DNA of 64,000 nt from Olleya sp. YS (GTDB lineage Bacteria; Bacteroidota; Bacteroidia; Flavobacteriales; Flavobacteriaceae), in NCBI RefSeq assembly GCF_029760915.1, contig NZ_CP121685.1, positions 2,505,001 through 2,569,000 of the forward strand, written 5' to 3'. The position numbers were made by a program, and so were the translations under genes. Numbering within the stretch: the stretch's first letter is position 1; every line of letters starts with the position of its first letter. The notes under the pieces are model-generated. The model was given only the letters and a program-made list of their open reading frames with translations. It did no database searches and was not told where the DNA came from. Below are positions 62,743 through 64,000 of this stretch, in pieces.

Positions 62743-64000
62743 ATGAATTCTGCACATATAATATCCACAAAGTCATTAGATTTGGAAGCTATCCAAACTA
62801 TAATTTTAGAGCAAAAGCAATTAAAATTATCTGATGAATCTGTTGATAAAATTAAAAACTGTAGATTATATCTAGACAAAAAATTAAAAGCAGAAACAAG
62901 ACCAATATATGGTATAAACACTGGCTTTGGGTCTTTATACAACGTTAAGATTTCTAAAGAAAACTTAACAAAACTTCAAGAAAATTTAATGATGTCTCAT
63001 GCTTGTGGTACTGGAGATTTAGTGCCAAATGAGATAGTTAAACTCATGTTGTTGTTAAAAATTCAGTCAATAAGTTATGGACATTCTGGAGTGCAATTAC
63101 AAACTGTACAAAGACTTATCGATTTTTACAATAATGATATCTTACCATTAGTTTACACACAAGGATCGCTTGGTGCATCTGGAGATTTAGCACCTTTAGC
63201 ACATTTGTCTTTACCCATAATTGGAAAAGGTAAAGTGTATTATAAAGATGCTGTTTTAGAAGCAGAAGATGTATTAAAGCATTTTGGTTGGCAACCAATT
63301 ACATTACAATCTAAAGAAGGATTAGCATTGTTAAATGGTACTCAGTTTATGAGTGCTTACGGTATTTTTTTGCTTATAAAATCTTATAAATTATCTTATT
63401 TAGCAGATCTTATTGGAAGTATATCTATTGATGCTTTTGATGGTAGAATAGAGCCATTCAATCAGTTAATTCATCTAGTTAGACCGCATAACGGACAATT
63501 AAAAACAGCAGCACGTGTAAGTGAGTTTTTGGAAGGAAGTGAAATTATAAACCAAGAAAAACAGCATGTACAAGATCCATATAGTTTTAGATGTATTCCG
63601 CAAGTTCATGGCGCAACTAAAGATACATTAGAATTTGTACGAAAGACTTTTGTTATAGAAATTAATTCGGTTACAGATAATCCAAATATTTTTGCAAATG
63701 AGGATGAAATTATTTCTGGAGGAAATTTTCATGGTCAACCTTTAGCTTTAGCATTAGACTATTTAAAAATAGCTATGGCAGAATTAGGTAACATTTCTGA
63801 ACGTCGAGTGTTTCAATTAGTATCAGGATTAAGAGGATTACCAGCATTTTTAGTAAATAATCCAGGATTAAATTCTGGGTTTATGATTCCGCAATACACA
63901 GCTGCAAGTATAGTTAGTGCCAATAAGCAATTAGCTACTCCAGCCTCTATAGATAGTATTGTGTCTAGTAACGGACAGGAAGATCACGTTAGTATGGGAG
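62743..64000 (+). CDS. hutH: Histidine ammonia-lyase, 3' end outside window
   Basis: The frame is open to the last base of the window. The first 419 codons are present from ATG 62743 (MNSAHIIST). YGINTGFG (about 58-65) is the substrate loop and GSLGASGDLAPLAHLSL (about 141-157) holds the Ala-Ser-Gly that forms the MIO cofactor. NGTQFMSAYG and IPQVHGATKD follow. The enzyme makes urocanate from histidine, the step before HutU; HutI and HutG are encoded at 12609 and 9972. It is divergent from the thioredoxin-like gene. Confidence 0.95.
   Translation, partial: MNSAHIISTKSLDLEAIQTIILEQKQLKLSDESVDKIKNCRLYLDKKLKAETRPIYGINTGFGSLYNVKISKENLTKLQENLMMSHACGTGDLVPNEIVKLMLLLKIQSISYGHSGVQLQTVQRLIDFYNNDILPLVYTQGSLGASGDLAPLAHLSLPIIGKGKVYYKDAVLEAEDVLKHFGWQPITLQSKEGLALLNGTQFMSAYGIFLLIKSYKLSYLADLIGSISIDAFDGRIEPFNQLIHLVRPHNGQLKTAARVSEFLEGSEIINQEKQHVQDPYSFRCIPQVHGATKDTLEFVRKTFVIEINSVTDNPNIFANEDEIISGGNFHGQPLALALDYLKIAMAELGNISERRVFQLVSGLRGLPAFLVNNPGLNSGFMIPQYTAASIVSANKQLATPASIDSIVSSNGQEDHVSMG

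Noticed and set aside
1-64000. CRISPR arrays, prophage, insertion sequences, tRNA or rRNA genes
   Set aside because: Looked for on both strands by eye; no repeat-spacer pattern, transposase motif, cloverleaf or rRNA-like stretch was seen.

Overview
The window looks like chromosome from a marine member of the Flavobacteriaceae (Bacteroidota). The DNA is very AT-rich. A secreted serine protease carries a type IX secretion sorting domain, and there is a SusC/TonB-type barrel with a carboxypeptidase-regulatory-like N-terminus. Several genes follow the Bacteroidota promoter pattern (TTG, about 19-21 bases, TAnnTTTG), and there are DUF4834-YfhO, WG-repeat and HisKA_2 proteins typical of the group. 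The genus cannot be fixed from this sequence. I see no rRNA, tRNA, CRISPR array, prophage or transposase, and both window ends cut through genes.

Layout. 1-9200: an AAA+ ATPase (5' end outside), a membrane protein and a DUF6638-like protein in one operon; a T9SS-exported lysyl-endopeptidase-like protease; and two more uncharacterised membrane proteins. 9.2-16.1 kb: histidine-utilisation genes hutG and hutI (hutH is at the far right edge, 62743 onward), a transglutaminase-like protein overlapping hutI, a Crp/Fnr-type regulator and fumC. 16.3-22.7 kb: an orphan HisKA_2 sensor kinase, a 55-residue membrane protein, a TonB-dependent receptor, two tandem ArsC-like proteins (one without the catalytic Cys) and prfB with its programmed +1 frameshift. 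22.8-31.4 kb: threonine aldolase, an OmpA protein with two 23-residue repeat arrays, YbaB, oligopeptidase B, and a pair (cysteine-synthase-like enzyme plus alpha-oxoamine synthase) that could start sulfonolipid (capnine) synthesis. 31.5-36.2 kb: WG-repeat protein, GNAT-like acyltransferase and outer-membrane barrel in one operon. 36.3-41.8 kb: DUF4834, YfhO, glycosyltransferase and flippase, a surface-glycan operon. 41.9-44.1 kb: two secreted paralogues with oppositely charged tails, each preceded by a sigma-54-type promoter. 44.1-53.5 kb: uvrA, an ECF sigma factor with a small partner ORF, endonuclease III, bcp, a small barrel, yebC, pterin dehydratase, an RmlD-like reductase and gcvT. 53.5-59.9 kb: a palindromic attC-like element with a TonB_C lipoprotein gene, a VOC protein, and the thrA-thrB-thrC operon preceded by a candidate Thr/Ile-rich leader peptide. 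59.9-64 kb: bifunctional NAD(P)HX repair enzyme, a TlpA-like lipoprotein and hutH (cut by the window end).

Strongest leads for follow-up: the thr leader peptide (59766-59822); the paired sigma-54-like promoters and charge-opposed secreted paralogues (41887-44085); the possible sulfonolipid set (28936-35096); the AAA+/DUF6638-like operon at the left edge; the attC-like element (53645-53772); and the 23-residue double repeat of the OmpA protein. Promoter, terminator and operator calls were made by eye. No database search was possible, so family names rest on recognised motifs.
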